DNA of 26,188 nt, from assembly GCA_045617525.1 (NCBI GenBank), contig JAZLIT010000255.1, forward strand, positions 1 through 26,188, written 5' to 3'. The notes beneath the pieces were generated by a model. That model saw nothing but the letters and a program-made list of their open reading frames with translations, had not been told where the DNA came from and did not search any database. The DNA is from JAZLIT01 sp045617525. Its GTDB lineage: Bacteria; Bacillota; Bacilli; Bacillales_A; Planococcaceae. The position numbers and the translations under genes were made by a program. This document shows positions 15,694 through 23,511 of the stretch, piece by piece (positions within the stretch are counted from its first letter, which is position 1; the number at the start of each line of letters is the position of its first letter).

Positions 15694-16752
15694 TTATTTT
15701 TCATGTAAAGCACTTTTTATTTTTTGCATCGGTACAGCCATTGGTAACTGATTCATTTCGTCAAGATTCGCTGATATAACGTCTTTTGCGACATGTTGAA
15801 TATCTTGAAGGTCTACTAAAAACGCTTCAATTTGCCATACTAAATGTGAAAACACGTGCTTGAATTTTAAAATTGGCAGCATACCGTCCTCTACTTCTAC
15901 GTTATATGCTTGCTTAAATTGCTCAAACGCTAGGTGTGCATCCTTTTGCTCGACCATCGGGAACTGCCACATATTAGCGAGTAAGCCTTGTTCTTCTCGT
16001 TTTTCCATCAAATAACGACCACGTGAATCAACTGCGACAAAAACTTTATAATAAAGTTCTTTTGTTTTCACTTTTTTCGACTTTACAGGTAACGACGCTG
16101 GATCTCCCTCTGCAAAGGCGAGGCAATTTTCACGTACCGGACATAATAAGCATTTCGGCGAGGTTGGCGTACAAATCATAGCTCCTAGTTCCATTAATCC
16201 TTGGTTGAACGCAGAAGTGTCATTTTCGTCAATTAACATCATGACGGCTTCTTCAAAGATTTTTTTGGTTTTTGGCAGTGCAATGTCTGCATCAATATTT
16301 AGTACACGACTGAGCACACGCATTACGTTCCCATCAACAGCATGCTCCGCTTTCCCATACGCGATACTCAATATCGCACCTGCTGTATAGGGTCCAACAC
16401 CTTTTAATGTTGAAATTTCCTCGCGCGTGTTTGGAACGGTACTACCGTAATTTTCTACAACTTCCCTTACACCAGCCTGTAAATTCCTTGCACGTGAATA
16501 ATAACCTAAACCTTCCCACATTTTCAGTAGTTCCTCTTCAGGTGCTTGTGCTAAATTTTCCAGTGTTGGATACTTTGTTGTGAATCGATTGTAATAAGGG
16601 ATTACTGTATCTACTCGTGTTTGCTGGAGCATTACTTCTGAAACCCATATTTTATATGGATCTGTCGTATGTCTCCAAGGTAGATCTCTTTTCTCTTCTT
16701 TGAACCATTCTACTAAATTTGCCTTAAAATGTTCTTTAAATGGATATTCCAT
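15694..16752 (-). CDS. mutY: Adenine DNA glycosylase MutY
   Basis: A 352-residue base-excision repair enzyme that removes adenine mispaired with 8-oxoguanine. Catalytic E39 lies in SEVMLQQT and D140 in HAVDGNVMRV. The helix-hairpin-helix LKGVGPYTAGAI is at 116-127. A 4Fe-4S cluster is bound by C194, C201, C204 and C210 (C-X6-C-X2-C-X5-C). The C-terminal NUDIX-like domain (from about 230) that recognises 8-oxoguanine is complete. ATG start with AGAGGA about 10 bases upstream. It diverges from yfhP. Length and all key residues are normal. Confidence 0.96.
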   Translation of the reverse strand: MEYPFKEHFKANLVEWFKEEKRDLPWRHTTDPYKIWVSEVMLQQTRVDTVIPYYNRFTTKYPTLENLAQAPEEELLKMWEGLGYYSRARNLQAGVREVVENYGSTVPNTREEISTLKGVGPYTAGAILSIAYGKAEHAVDGNVMRVLSRVLNIDADIALPKTKKIFEEAVMMLIDENDTSAFNQGLMELGAMICTPTSPKCLLCPVRENCLAFAEGDPASLPVKSKKVKTKELYYKVFVAVDSRGRYLMEKREEQGLLANMWQFPMVEQKDAHLAFEQFKQAYNVEVEDGMLPILKFKHVFSHLVWQIEAFLVDLQDIQHVAKDVISANLDEMNQLPMAVPMQKIKSALHEK

Positions 16753-16932
16753 AATGAAAATCCTCTACTTTCATTTTATTTCTTCTATCAAAAGGGTATA
16801 TTATAAAGATAATCCGGTGTAAATAATCCCCTTAAAATTAATATTAATCATACATTCTTACTAAGTAATTTTTTTAATATATCCAGACTGCAATGTTAAC
16901 TTATAATCTCCATACTCGAAAGGATGGTTAAG

Positions 16933-17919
16933 ATGGATACAGGAACACATTTTGTGATGGGCATTGCTATAGGTGGTTTAGCACTTGCAGACCCTGTCGT
17001 TTCAAACCATACAATAACATTTGCAGCAGTGATGGCGGGTACCATTTTAGGTCAACAGGCACCTGATGTTGATACTGTTTTAAAGCTACGTAATAATGCA
17101 GTCTACATACGTCATCACAGAGGCATTACTCATTCGATTCCTGCTGTTTTACTTTGGCCGTTAGCAATACTTGGTGTTTTAGCACTTTTAATGCCTGAAG
17201 CAAATCTATTCCACGTGTGGCTTTGGACGCAGCTCGCTGTCTTTCTACATGTTTTTGTCGATATTTTTAACGCTTATGGGACCCAAGCATTTCGACCATT
17301 ATCGCGTAAATGGGTCGCTCTAGGCGTCATAAACACATTCGATTATTTTATTTTCATTGCACATTGTATTGGTATTTTACTATGGTTTTTCGGTGCAAAT
17401 CCAGTTGTCGTATTTAGCGGCATGTATTTCATTATTGTTCTTTATTACATTGCTCGTTTTGCTTTACAAAAAGCGATCAAAAGAGCCGTACACAATGCAT
17501 TGCAGGACGAGGAATTTGTCATCGTGGCTCCTACTATTAAATTTTTCTATTGGCGTATTGCAGCAGCTTCTAAAACGCATTATTACGTTGGAAGAGCCTA
17601 TCGTCGTTCGGTAACGATTCATGATAAATTCGAAATACATCCGCTACCTCATACTGAGCTTGTAGATAAGGCCATGACGGACGCTAATATGCAGTCTTTT
17701 CTTTCATTCTCACCGTTGTATCGTTGGGAAATTTCTGAGTTAGAAAACGGATTAACAGAATTACGCTTAATCGATTTACGTTATCGAAGTAATAATCGCT
17801 ATCCATTTGTGGCGGTAACTCATTTAGATGATGAATTAAATATTGTTAATTCATATACTGGTTGGATTTTCTCCGAAGATAAGCTGCAGAAAAAGTTACA
17901 AATCGGTTCGAGTGACTGA
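16933..17919 (+). CDS. yfhP: YfhP-type membrane protein, DUF457-like metal-dependent hydrolase family
   Basis: About 328 residues. The N-terminal half resembles YbcI/YdjM-type putative membrane metal-dependent hydrolases (the old LexA-binding label), with conserved H6 in DTGTHF, D45/D47 in APDVD, and the HHRGITHS motif at 61-68. Four to five membrane helices lie between about 70 and 185; the last 130 residues are soluble. No reaction is proven for the family. I start at the ATG at 16933, 10 bases after AAAGG; the in-frame ATG at 16924 is too close to that site. A -10 TATAAT is at 16902-16907. It ends at a bidirectional terminator. Confidence 0.88.
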   Translation: MDTGTHFVMGIAIGGLALADPVVSNHTITFAAVMAGTILGQQAPDVDTVLKLRNNAVYIRHHRGITHSIPAVLLWPLAILGVLALLMPEANLFHVWLWTQLAVFLHVFVDIFNAYGTQAFRPLSRKWVALGVINTFDYFIFIAHCIGILLWFFGANPVVVFSGMYFIIVLYYIARFALQKAIKRAVHNALQDEEFVIVAPTIKFFYWRIAAASKTHYYVGRAYRRSVTIHDKFEIHPLPHTELVDKAMTDANMQSFLSFSPLYRWEISELENGLTELRLIDLRYRSNNRYPFVAVTHLDDELNIVNSYTGWIFSEDKLQKKLQIGSSD

Positions 17920-17926
17920 GCATAAT

Positions 17927-17967
17927 AAAAATTGCTATTCATTTTTTTACGATGAATAGCAATTTTT
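17927..17967. terminator. Bidirectional terminator between yfhP and yfhJ
   Basis: Perfect 16-bp stem (17927-17942 with 17952-17967), 9-base loop, T-rich on both outer sides. It serves the convergent yfhP and the recX-yfhH-yfhJ operon. Confidence 0.85.
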
Positions 17968-17989
17968 TTATTTTTAGCAAAAGTAGCGA

Positions 17990-18259
17990 CTACTGCTTCA
18001 AATCGTCACTTTCATCTAATAAACTTGCGTATTTTGGATTACGTCCTGCAAATAAATGCAACTTATCGCCGTAACTTGTAATTAATTGGCGTACTAGGTT
18101 TTCTGTATATTCAGCACCACGGAATTCATAACCAGCCTTGGCAGATGTTGATTCATAATCACTCCATAATAGCTCGACCCATGTACGTGCTCTACCTACT
18201 GACATTTCTGGATTTTTCACTAATAGTTCTTGTGTTAATTTATCAAGTGATGGTTGCAT
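17990..18259 (-). CDS. yfhJ: YfhJ, WVELL family small protein
   Basis: 89 residues, soluble, with the family signature ARTWVELLWSDYESTSAKAG (residues about 24-43) for which the WVELL family is named. Function unknown. The ATG follows the yfhH stop by a single base and AGGG is 9 bases upstream, inside the end of yfhH, so translation is probably coupled. Last gene of the recX operon. In B. subtilis sspK follows yfhJ; there is no room for it here before the terminator. Confidence 0.85.
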   Translation of the reverse strand: MQPSLDKLTQELLVKNPEMSVGRARTWVELLWSDYESTSAKAGYEFRGAEYTENLVRQLITSYGDKLHLFAGRNPKYASLLDESDDLKQ

Positions 18260-18260
18260 C

Positions 18261-18590
18261 TTATTTCCCTACCTTCATCGGTAATAAAATCGAAACAGGT
18301 AATGCTTCTTCAAATTTCGATCCACCTAAACGATAGCCCCATGCAAAACGGCCTTTTAATCGTTCTACCACGAAAAATTCACCTGGTGAACCATCAAGTC
18401 GGTACATTTCTCCCATTACAATTGAATCTAAATCCACTAAATAAGCTGCCGCCATTAATGCGCGACGTTCATATACCGCAAATTCATTTACAATGCCTAA
18501 TTGCTCTGCCTTACGAGATTTTTCCTTTAACCTTGCGATTTCTTCACGTAATTCTTGCTCCGTCATTGAAGCGTAGTTGTTTTCCTTCAT
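18261..18590 (-). CDS. yfhH: YfhH, DUF1811 family protein
   Basis: 109 residues. An N-terminal helical region (TEQELREEIARLKEKSRKAEQ, about 9-29) leads to a small beta-rich domain with PGEFFVVERLKGRFAWGYRLGG (about 72-93). DUF1811 proteins such as YfhH are conserved beside recX in Bacillales; a role is not established. The start ATG overlaps the recX stop in an ATGA sequence, indicating coupled translation. Confidence 0.85.
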   Translation of the reverse strand: MKENNYASMTEQELREEIARLKEKSRKAEQLGIVNEFAVYERRALMAAAYLVDLDSIVMGEMYRLDGSPGEFFVVERLKGRFAWGYRLGGSKFEEALPVSILLPMKVGK

Positions 18591-19393
18591 GTGTCCATTT
18601 GCTCCTTTTCTTCAATAAAACGATTAATAACCTCTACAGGAAAGCCCTTCTGATACAAGGCCTGTTTTACTTTCATTTTAAGCTGACTACCTGTTAATTT
18701 ATTCGCATACTTCGACCAAATCTTCTCACCTTGCTGGTCAAGCATTTGCTGCCATTGTTCATCATCACGCTCGAGCTTAATTTGGTCAAGCACTTCGCTC
18801 ACGACTGTGAATGAATAGCCCTTTCGCATAAGTAAATCTTGAATTTTCTGCTTTACCTGCGAGGGCGTTTTACGGTCACCTGCACGTACCTGCTTTTCCG
18901 CCAAGTCCAGTGCATTTTTCAGCTGATCCTCATGGGTATAACTCCCGAGTACCTGTTCCTGTAAGCCTTTATCAATTCCTTTTTTCACTAAATCCTGTTG
19001 AATCGCGCGAGGCCCTTTTTTAGCTGTTCGCTTTTTCGTCTCTAGTAATGCCTTTGAATACGATTCATCATTTAAAAAACCTAATTTTTCAAGCTTACGA
19101 ATGGCCTCCTGCACAACTGCCTCGCCAAATTCTGCTGTACGCAGCTTTTGCCTAACCTCGTGCTCACTTCGCATTTGAAAGCTTAAGAAACTCAAGCCGC
19201 GATTAAATGCTTTCGCAATCTCATCCTCGTAGACAATTTCATCAATTTCTAATTGCTCAAGCCCTTTGCCCTTCGTAAGACCAAATTTTATAAGCGTGCC
19301 TTCGTCTACAGCAAAGCTATATTTTTCATCCAAAAATATATTATAACGTTCTTTATTGTTTTTTTGACGTCCAATTTTAGTAATGACCTTCAT
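18587..19393 (-). CDS. recX: Regulatory protein RecX
   Basis: About 268 residues. RecX binds RecA filaments and modulates recombination and the SOS response. It is made of repeated three-helix modules; visible landmarks are RGLSFLSFQMRSEHEVRQKL near 88-108, KLEKLGFLNDESYSKALLE (about 120-140), and C-terminal repeats ending YQKGFPVEVINRFIEE. The N-terminal FLDEKYSFAVDEGTLIKFGL is typical of the Firmicute form. I start at the ATG at 19393, 8 bases after GAGGGG; an in-frame GTG at 19402 overlaps that site. First gene of the recX-yfhH-yfhJ operon, divergent from yfhF. Confidence 0.93.
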   Translation of the reverse strand: MKVITKIGRQKNNKERYNIFLDEKYSFAVDEGTLIKFGLTKGKGLEQLEIDEIVYEDEIAKAFNRGLSFLSFQMRSEHEVRQKLRTAEFGEAVVQEAIRKLEKLGFLNDESYSKALLETKKRTAKKGPRAIQQDLVKKGIDKGLQEQVLGSYTHEDQLKNALDLAEKQVRAGDRKTPSQVKQKIQDLLMRKGYSFTVVSEVLDQIKLERDDEQWQQMLDQQGEKIWSKYANKLTGSQLKMKVKQALYQKGFPVEVINRFIEEKEQMDT

Positions 19394-19417
19394 ACATGTC
19401 ACCCCTCACTTTTTTCT

Positions 19418-19457
19418 AGTATACAGGATTTCCACCCACGTTTCACGAATGTATAAT
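19418..19457. promoter_or_regulatory. Divergent, partly overlapping promoters of recX and yfhF
   Basis: For yfhF (+): TTTCCA (19429-19434), 17-base spacer, TATAAT (19452-19457). For recX (-): GTGAAA (19441-19446), 17-base spacer, TATACT (19418-19423). The -35 boxes lie within each other's spacers. Both -35 boxes are weak, so confidence is limited. Confidence 0.4.
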
Positions 19458-19488
19458 TAGGAAAGCTTACAACTATAGGAGGTTGTCT

Positions 19489-20388
19489 ATGCGTATTGTC
19501 ATTGCTGGTGGAACTGGATTACTCGGAAAAAGATTGCAAAAATTATTTACATTAATGCAAGCGGAGGTGCTTGTATTAACAACGAGTGGCGAGGACCGTT
19601 TTGAGAATGGGGTTCACTATGTAAAATGGATGCATGGCGAACGTCCGGAACATAAACTTGAAAATGCAGATGCATTTATTAATCTTGCTGGCGTTTCTCT
19701 TAACGATGGACGCTGGATAGAAAAGAAAAAGGCTGCTCTTCTTTCTAGTAGAATAAATTCAACGCAGGAAATAATACGGATTATGTCTACTTTAAACCAT
19801 AAACCAGCTGTATTCATAAATGCGAGTGCTGTTGGGATTTATTCCCCCTCTACTACAGCTGTCTACACCGAAGAAAGTCTAACTGAAGAGAGTGATTTTT
19901 TAAGTGAGGTTGTGCATGCTTGGGAGCAAGAGGCTGCTAAAGCAGAGATTTTCGGAATCCGTACTTGCTTCATGCGTTTTGGTGTTTTACTTGAAAGAGA
20001 TGCTGGCGCACTGCCAATGATGGTATTACCTTATCAGCTTTTTTTCGGTGGAACAATTGGCTCCGGCAAACAATGGGTTCCTTGGATTCATGCTGAGGAT
20101 GCCGCGCGAGCAATCGCTTTTACTATAGAAACTCCACATTTACGGGGAGCGATTAATGTTGTATCACCGAACACTATTCAGATGAAGCAATTCGGTAAAA
20201 TAATTGGGCAAGCATTAAATCGACCTCATTTTTTCCCTGTACCTAGCCCACTCTTAAAAGGGCTACTCGGTGAAAAAAGTATTTTAATTTTAGAAGGACA
20301 GCATGTTGTACCTGCTAAATTAATTGAATCAGGTTTTACGTATAAATTTCCTTCACTAAAAAACGCAATCCTCGATTTGTATAACTAG
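19489..20388 (+). CDS. yfhF: YfhF, TIGR01777-type NAD(P)-dependent epimerase family protein
   Basis: About 299 residues of the atypical short-chain dehydrogenase/epimerase superfamily. It starts directly with the dinucleotide-binding MRIVIAGGTGLLGKRL, then has INLAGVSLNDGRW (about 63-75), ASAVGIYS with the active-site region, RFGVLL, and the WIHAEDAARAI and C-terminal DUF1731-like segment (about 250-295). The substrate is unknown for the whole YfhF/SulA subgroup. Start at the ATG at 19489, 6 bases after AGGAGG; a TTG at 19483 abuts that site and is unlikely. Followed by pdaA after a terminator-like hairpin. Confidence 0.88.
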   Translation: MRIVIAGGTGLLGKRLQKLFTLMQAEVLVLTTSGEDRFENGVHYVKWMHGERPEHKLENADAFINLAGVSLNDGRWIEKKKAALLSSRINSTQEIIRIMSTLNHKPAVFINASAVGIYSPSTTAVYTEESLTEESDFLSEVVHAWEQEAAKAEIFGIRTCFMRFGVLLERDAGALPMMVLPYQLFFGGTIGSGKQWVPWIHAEDAARAIAFTIETPHLRGAINVVSPNTIQMKQFGKIIGQALNRPHFFPVPSPLLKGLLGEKSILILEGQHVVPAKLIESGFTYKFPSLKNAILDLYN

Positions 20389-20397
20389 TTCAACAAC

Positions 20398-20431
20398 GGG
20401 CAACCTATCTTTCAAAAGGAGGTTGCTTTTT
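20398..20431 (+). terminator. Terminator-like hairpin overlapping the pdaA ribosome binding site
   Basis: GCAACCT (20400-20406) pairs with AGGTTGC (20420-20426) and is followed by TTTTT (20427-20431), the shape of a yfhF terminator. Its 3' arm also contains AGG of the pdaA Shine-Dalgarno AAGGAGG (20416-20422), so terminator and ribosome binding site share bases. Confidence 0.6.
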
Positions 20432-21214
20432 ATGTGGAAACATCTAATTGGCCTTACTGCATTACTGGCCGTTTTTTTCGTATCAACTTTCGCCTTTGCA
20501 AAGGACGAGCTTCATTGGGGCTTTAAACCGAGTAAAAACGGTGAACAGGTTGAAATGGGTGCAACAATTGATCAACTCACAGAACAATACGGCGCAATAT
20601 ATAAAGGAGATCCTTCGAAAAAAATAATTTATTTAACTTTCGATAATGGCTATGAAAACGGCTTTACCGAAAGTATTTTGGATACACTGAAAAAGGAAGA
20701 AGTGCCCGCAACATTTTTCATAACAGGCCATTATTTAACGAGCGCCACTGATCTTGTAAAACGAATGATTGCAGATGGACATATTATTGGAAATCACTCG
20801 GATAAACATCCCAATATGGCAAGGCTTAACGAGAAACAGTTACTCGAAGAATGGCAAAACTTCGACACTAAGCTCGCACAATTAACTGGTGTCAAACGTA
20901 CTTATTATGCGCGACCACCTGAAGGGACATATAACGAGCGTGTTTTAAAAGTTGGACAGGATTACCATTATCGTCATATTTTTTGGTCGGTTGCATTCAA
21001 GGATTGGGACCGAGATTCTACACTCCCAGCTAAATACGCTTATGATGCACTAATTACGCAATTACATCCCGGCGCAATTATCTTAATGCATACAGTTGCA
21101 CGGCATAATGCAGAAGCACTGCCACAATTTATTCAGGAAGCAAAAAAGCAGGGCTATACATTCGCTTCCATTGATGACCTTGTCCTTCAGTATGAATTAG
21201 AAGATGTTCTATGA
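20432..21214 (+). CDS. pdaA: Polysaccharide deacetylase PdaA, delta-lactam biosynthesis in spore cortex
   Basis: 260 residues. A signal peptide (about 1-23, cleavage after AFA) exports the enzyme. The NodB-type domain deacetylates N-acetylmuramic acid during formation of the muramic delta-lactam that marks spore cortex for germination lysis. Motifs: TFDNGYE with D71 (the PdaA-type DN variant of TFDDG), metal-ligand motif NHSDKHP (H122, H126), RPPEGTYN from 161, and LMHTV with H220. Length equals the B. subtilis enzyme. Start at the ATG at 20432 with AAGGAGG 9 bases upstream; an in-frame TTG at 20423 would touch that site. In Bacillus it is made in the forespore; no clear forespore promoter was found here. 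Confidence 0.92.
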   Translation: MWKHLIGLTALLAVFFVSTFAFAKDELHWGFKPSKNGEQVEMGATIDQLTEQYGAIYKGDPSKKIIYLTFDNGYENGFTESILDTLKKEEVPATFFITGHYLTSATDLVKRMIADGHIIGNHSDKHPNMARLNEKQLLEEWQNFDTKLAQLTGVKRTYYARPPEGTYNERVLKVGQDYHYRHIFWSVAFKDWDRDSTLPAKYAYDALITQLHPGAIILMHTVARHNAEALPQFIQEAKKQGYTFASIDDLVLQYELEDVL

Positions 21215-21247
21215 TTCCCCTTTCTTTCAATTCCACGCCTTGTCAGC

Positions 21248-21253
21248 TATAAT
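21248..21253 (+). promoter_or_regulatory. -10 element upstream of rlmCD
   Basis: Perfect TATAAT 31 bases upstream of the chosen rlmCD start. A TTTCAA 17 bases further upstream is a poor -35, so only the -10 is called. Confidence 0.45.
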
Positions 21254-21284
21254 GATTGGATGAACTTAAAAGGACGTGGAATCA

Positions 21285-22661
21285 ATGAGTGAAATTATAA
21301 TGGAAGTTGGGCAAAAATTCCCACTAACAATTAAAAGACTCGGCATTAACGGTGAGGGCGTAGGTTTTTATAAACGTAACGTCGTGTTTGTTAAAGGCGC
21401 ATTACCTGGTGAAGAGGTAACAGTAAAATTAACAAACGTACAACCAAAATTTGCTGAGGCAGAACTATTAACAATTCGTAAGGCAAGTGAGTTCCGTCAA
21501 GAAGCACCCTGCGCAGTTTACGATCAATGTGGCGGTTGCCAATTACAGCATATGACGTATGATGCCCAGTTAACGAGCAAGCGTGATATCGTTATGCAAG
21601 CACTTGAAAAATATTTACCAGCTGCGGCAAAATCTATTGAAGTTCGCCCTACAATCGGTATGGACAACCCTTGGAACTACCGCAATAAATCTTCGTTCCA
21701 AGTACGTAAAGAAGGTAAGCGTGTTTATGCAGGCTTATTTGCTGAAGGCACGAATGATTTATTAAACATTAATGACTGCCTAGTACAGCACCCTGTTACG
21801 AGCAAAATTACAATAGGTGTTCGTAAAGTTTTACAAAAGCTGAATCTAACAATTTATGATGGTAAAACGTTAAACGGTCTTGTTCGTACTATCGTTGTTC
21901 GTACTGGTGTACGGACAGGAGAAACGCAAGTATGTCTAGTAACAACACGTAATGAATTACCTCATAAAGCGGAGTTAATCGAGCGTATTAAACGCATTGA
22001 CCCATCTATCGTATCTATTACACAAAACGTTAACCGCGAAAAATCATCATTAATTTTTGGCGATGAAACGCATGTACTTGATGGCCATGATGGTATTTTT
22101 GAAAAGCTTGGCGAATTCGCATTTGATTTATCAACGCGTGCATTCTTCCAACTTAACCCTGAGCAAACAGTTCTTTTATACGATGAAATTAAAAAAGCTG
22201 CTGCGTTAACAGGGAAAGAAAATGTTGTCGACGCCTATTGCGGTGTTGGAACAATTGGTATGTGGTTAGCTGATGGTGCCCGCGAGGTCCGCGGTATGGA
22301 TAATATTGATGAGGCTATTGACGATGCGAAATATAACGCGCGTAACAATAAAAATTTACAACATGTCCGTTTCTTCCCTGGTACGGCTGAAAAATGGTTA
22401 GACCGTTGGAAACGTGAAGATTATAAACCAGATGTAATCTCAGTGGATCCTCCCCGTACAGGTTTAGAGCCAGGATTCATCAAAACTGTGCTTAAATTAA
22501 AGCCAAATCGCTTTGTGTATACTTCATGTAATCCATCTACATTAGCGAAGGATTTACAGGAATTATCAAAAGCCTATGATGTTGAATATATTCAACCAGT
22601 CGACATGTTCCCTCAAACGGCTCATGTAGAAGCAGTTGCAAAATTAACACTACGTAAATAA
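21285..22661 (+). CDS. rlmCD: 23S rRNA (uracil-C5)-methyltransferase, RlmCD/RumA family
   Basis: 458 residues. An N-terminal TRAM RNA-binding domain (about 8-66) precedes an iron-sulfur cluster site (C76, C82, C85 and C165). The C-terminal methyltransferase has SAM motif DAYCGVGTIG (316-325), VDPPRTGL (about 388-395), nucleophile C415 in YTSCNPSTLAKDL, and general-base E449. In B. subtilis the YfjO member makes both m5U747 and m5U1939 in 23S rRNA; the dual specificity here is inferred from phylum. Start at the ATG at 21285, 10 bases after AAAGGA; an in-frame GTG at 21276 is less well placed. Monocistronic, with a strong terminator. Confidence 0.93.
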   Translation: MSEIIMEVGQKFPLTIKRLGINGEGVGFYKRNVVFVKGALPGEEVTVKLTNVQPKFAEAELLTIRKASEFRQEAPCAVYDQCGGCQLQHMTYDAQLTSKRDIVMQALEKYLPAAAKSIEVRPTIGMDNPWNYRNKSSFQVRKEGKRVYAGLFAEGTNDLLNINDCLVQHPVTSKITIGVRKVLQKLNLTIYDGKTLNGLVRTIVVRTGVRTGETQVCLVTTRNELPHKAELIERIKRIDPSIVSITQNVNREKSSLIFGDETHVLDGHDGIFEKLGEFAFDLSTRAFFQLNPEQTVLLYDEIKKAAALTGKENVVDAYCGVGTIGMWLADGAREVRGMDNIDEAIDDAKYNARNNKNLQHVRFFPGTAEKWLDRWKREDYKPDVISVDPPRTGLEPGFIKTVLKLKPNRFVYTSCNPSTLAKDLQELSKAYDVEYIQPVDMFPQTAHVEAVAKLTLRK

Positions 22662-22668
22662 TTTTTAA

Positions 22669-22700
22669 TCGGTAGTTGCCCCGCGCAACTGCCGATTTTT
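22669..22700 (+). terminator. Terminator of rlmCD
   Basis: 11-bp stem (22669-22679 with 22685-22695, one wobble), 5-base loop, then TTTTT (22696-22700), shortly after the stop codon. Confidence 0.88.
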
Positions 22701-22751
22701 CATACATAGCATCATTCATTTAGCACAACCTATTGTAAAGGAGGTGTTTGA

Positions 22752-22991
22752 ATGAACGAGCCAAAATTCACAAAAGCAGGCACGAATATTGATGCCGTTA
22801 AGTTATTAAACGCCGCTTCAGGACTTTCCTATAACGATGCGAAAGCAAAGCTTGCTCAGGTTTCAGAAGTTCCAAGAATCGACGAAATTCCGCTTCAACC
22901 ATTAAAGGAAAATTTAGAGGTGGATAGCAATGCCTATAAATTAAATGAAATACCAGATAGCGTCCATTTAGATCCTAATGGCCCAAGGTAA
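22752..22991 (+). CDS. Small protein with gamma-SASP-like motif, possible spore protein
   Basis: 79 residues, soluble, no cysteines. The N-terminal FTKAGTNIDAVKLLNAASGL resembles the TN-x-x-VK-x-xNA-x-S repeat of gamma-type small acid-soluble spore proteins, here as a single copy followed by SYNDAKAKLAQ. The rest is acidic and Pro-rich (IDEIPLQPLKEN, LNEIPDSVHLDPNGPR), where IP and DS/DP recur. A strong AAAGGAGGTG lies 5-6 bases before the ATG, so it is surely translated. I do not recognise an exact family; the spore link is inferred from the motif and the presence of pdaA nearby. It could also be co-transcribed with yunC, 54 bases downstream. Confidence 0.6.
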   Translation: MNEPKFTKAGTNIDAVKLLNAASGLSYNDAKAKLAQVSEVPRIDEIPLQPLKENLEVDSNAYKLNEIPDSVHLDPNGPR

Positions 22992-23045
22992 TTTGTATCT
23001 CCTCCACACACTCTGACATATTTATAGATAAAAGGAGTGATGTGG

Positions 23046-23348
23046 ATGATTTCATGGGAAAATATACACCTGCAGGGACATGATTTTTCAGCAGTAACTG
23101 TACGTCTGCCAAAAACGACCTTACTTACCGTTTCAAGTAGCACTGGTTATATTATGTGCGGTGCTTTAGATATTAGCCTCTTAAACGAGCGGCTGGCTGA
23201 TCGGAAAATTATCGCTGGTCGGGCAGTTGGTGTGAAAACGATTGAAGAACTACTCGATGCCCCGTTAGAGTCTGTAACCATTGAGGCAGCCGCACTTGGT
23301 ATAACACCGGGTATGCGCGGAGCAGACGCTTTATTGAAAATGAAATAA
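23046..23348 (+). CDS. yunC: YunC family DUF1805 protein
   Basis: 100 residues, a single compact domain. It carries the family's TVRLPKT, GYIMCGALDISLLNERL (about 35-51), AGRAVGVKTIEELLDAPLESVT (about 58-79) and the Gly-rich GITPGMRGADALL ending. YunC structures show a small alpha/beta fold; the function is unknown. The start at the ATG at 23046 aligns residue-for-residue with my memory of B. subtilis YunC and leaves 8 bases after GGAG; upstream GTG (23037) and ATG (23040) are too close to that site. In B. subtilis yunC lies elsewhere in the chromosome. Confidence 0.9.
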   Translation: MISWENIHLQGHDFSAVTVRLPKTTLLTVSSSTGYIMCGALDISLLNERLADRKIIAGRAVGVKTIEELLDAPLESVTIEAAALGITPGMRGADALLKMK

Positions 23349-23362
23349 TATTTTCAACTCAG

Positions 23363-23399
23363 AACAACTCGTGCGCTTTTCGCATGAGTTGTTTTTTCT
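23363..23399 (+). terminator. Terminator of yunC
   Basis: 13-bp stem (23363-23375 with 23381-23393, one wobble), 5-base loop, followed by a T-rich tail; 15 bases after the yunC stop. Confidence 0.88.
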
Positions 23400-23511
23400 T
23401 TTTAGAAATATCATTAGCCTGAGATTAACTTAACATTAACAAAATCATAAATGCAAAATGATATATTGAACGCAAATTATTCATATTAATAAACAAGGGG
23501 GGATTTAGTAT

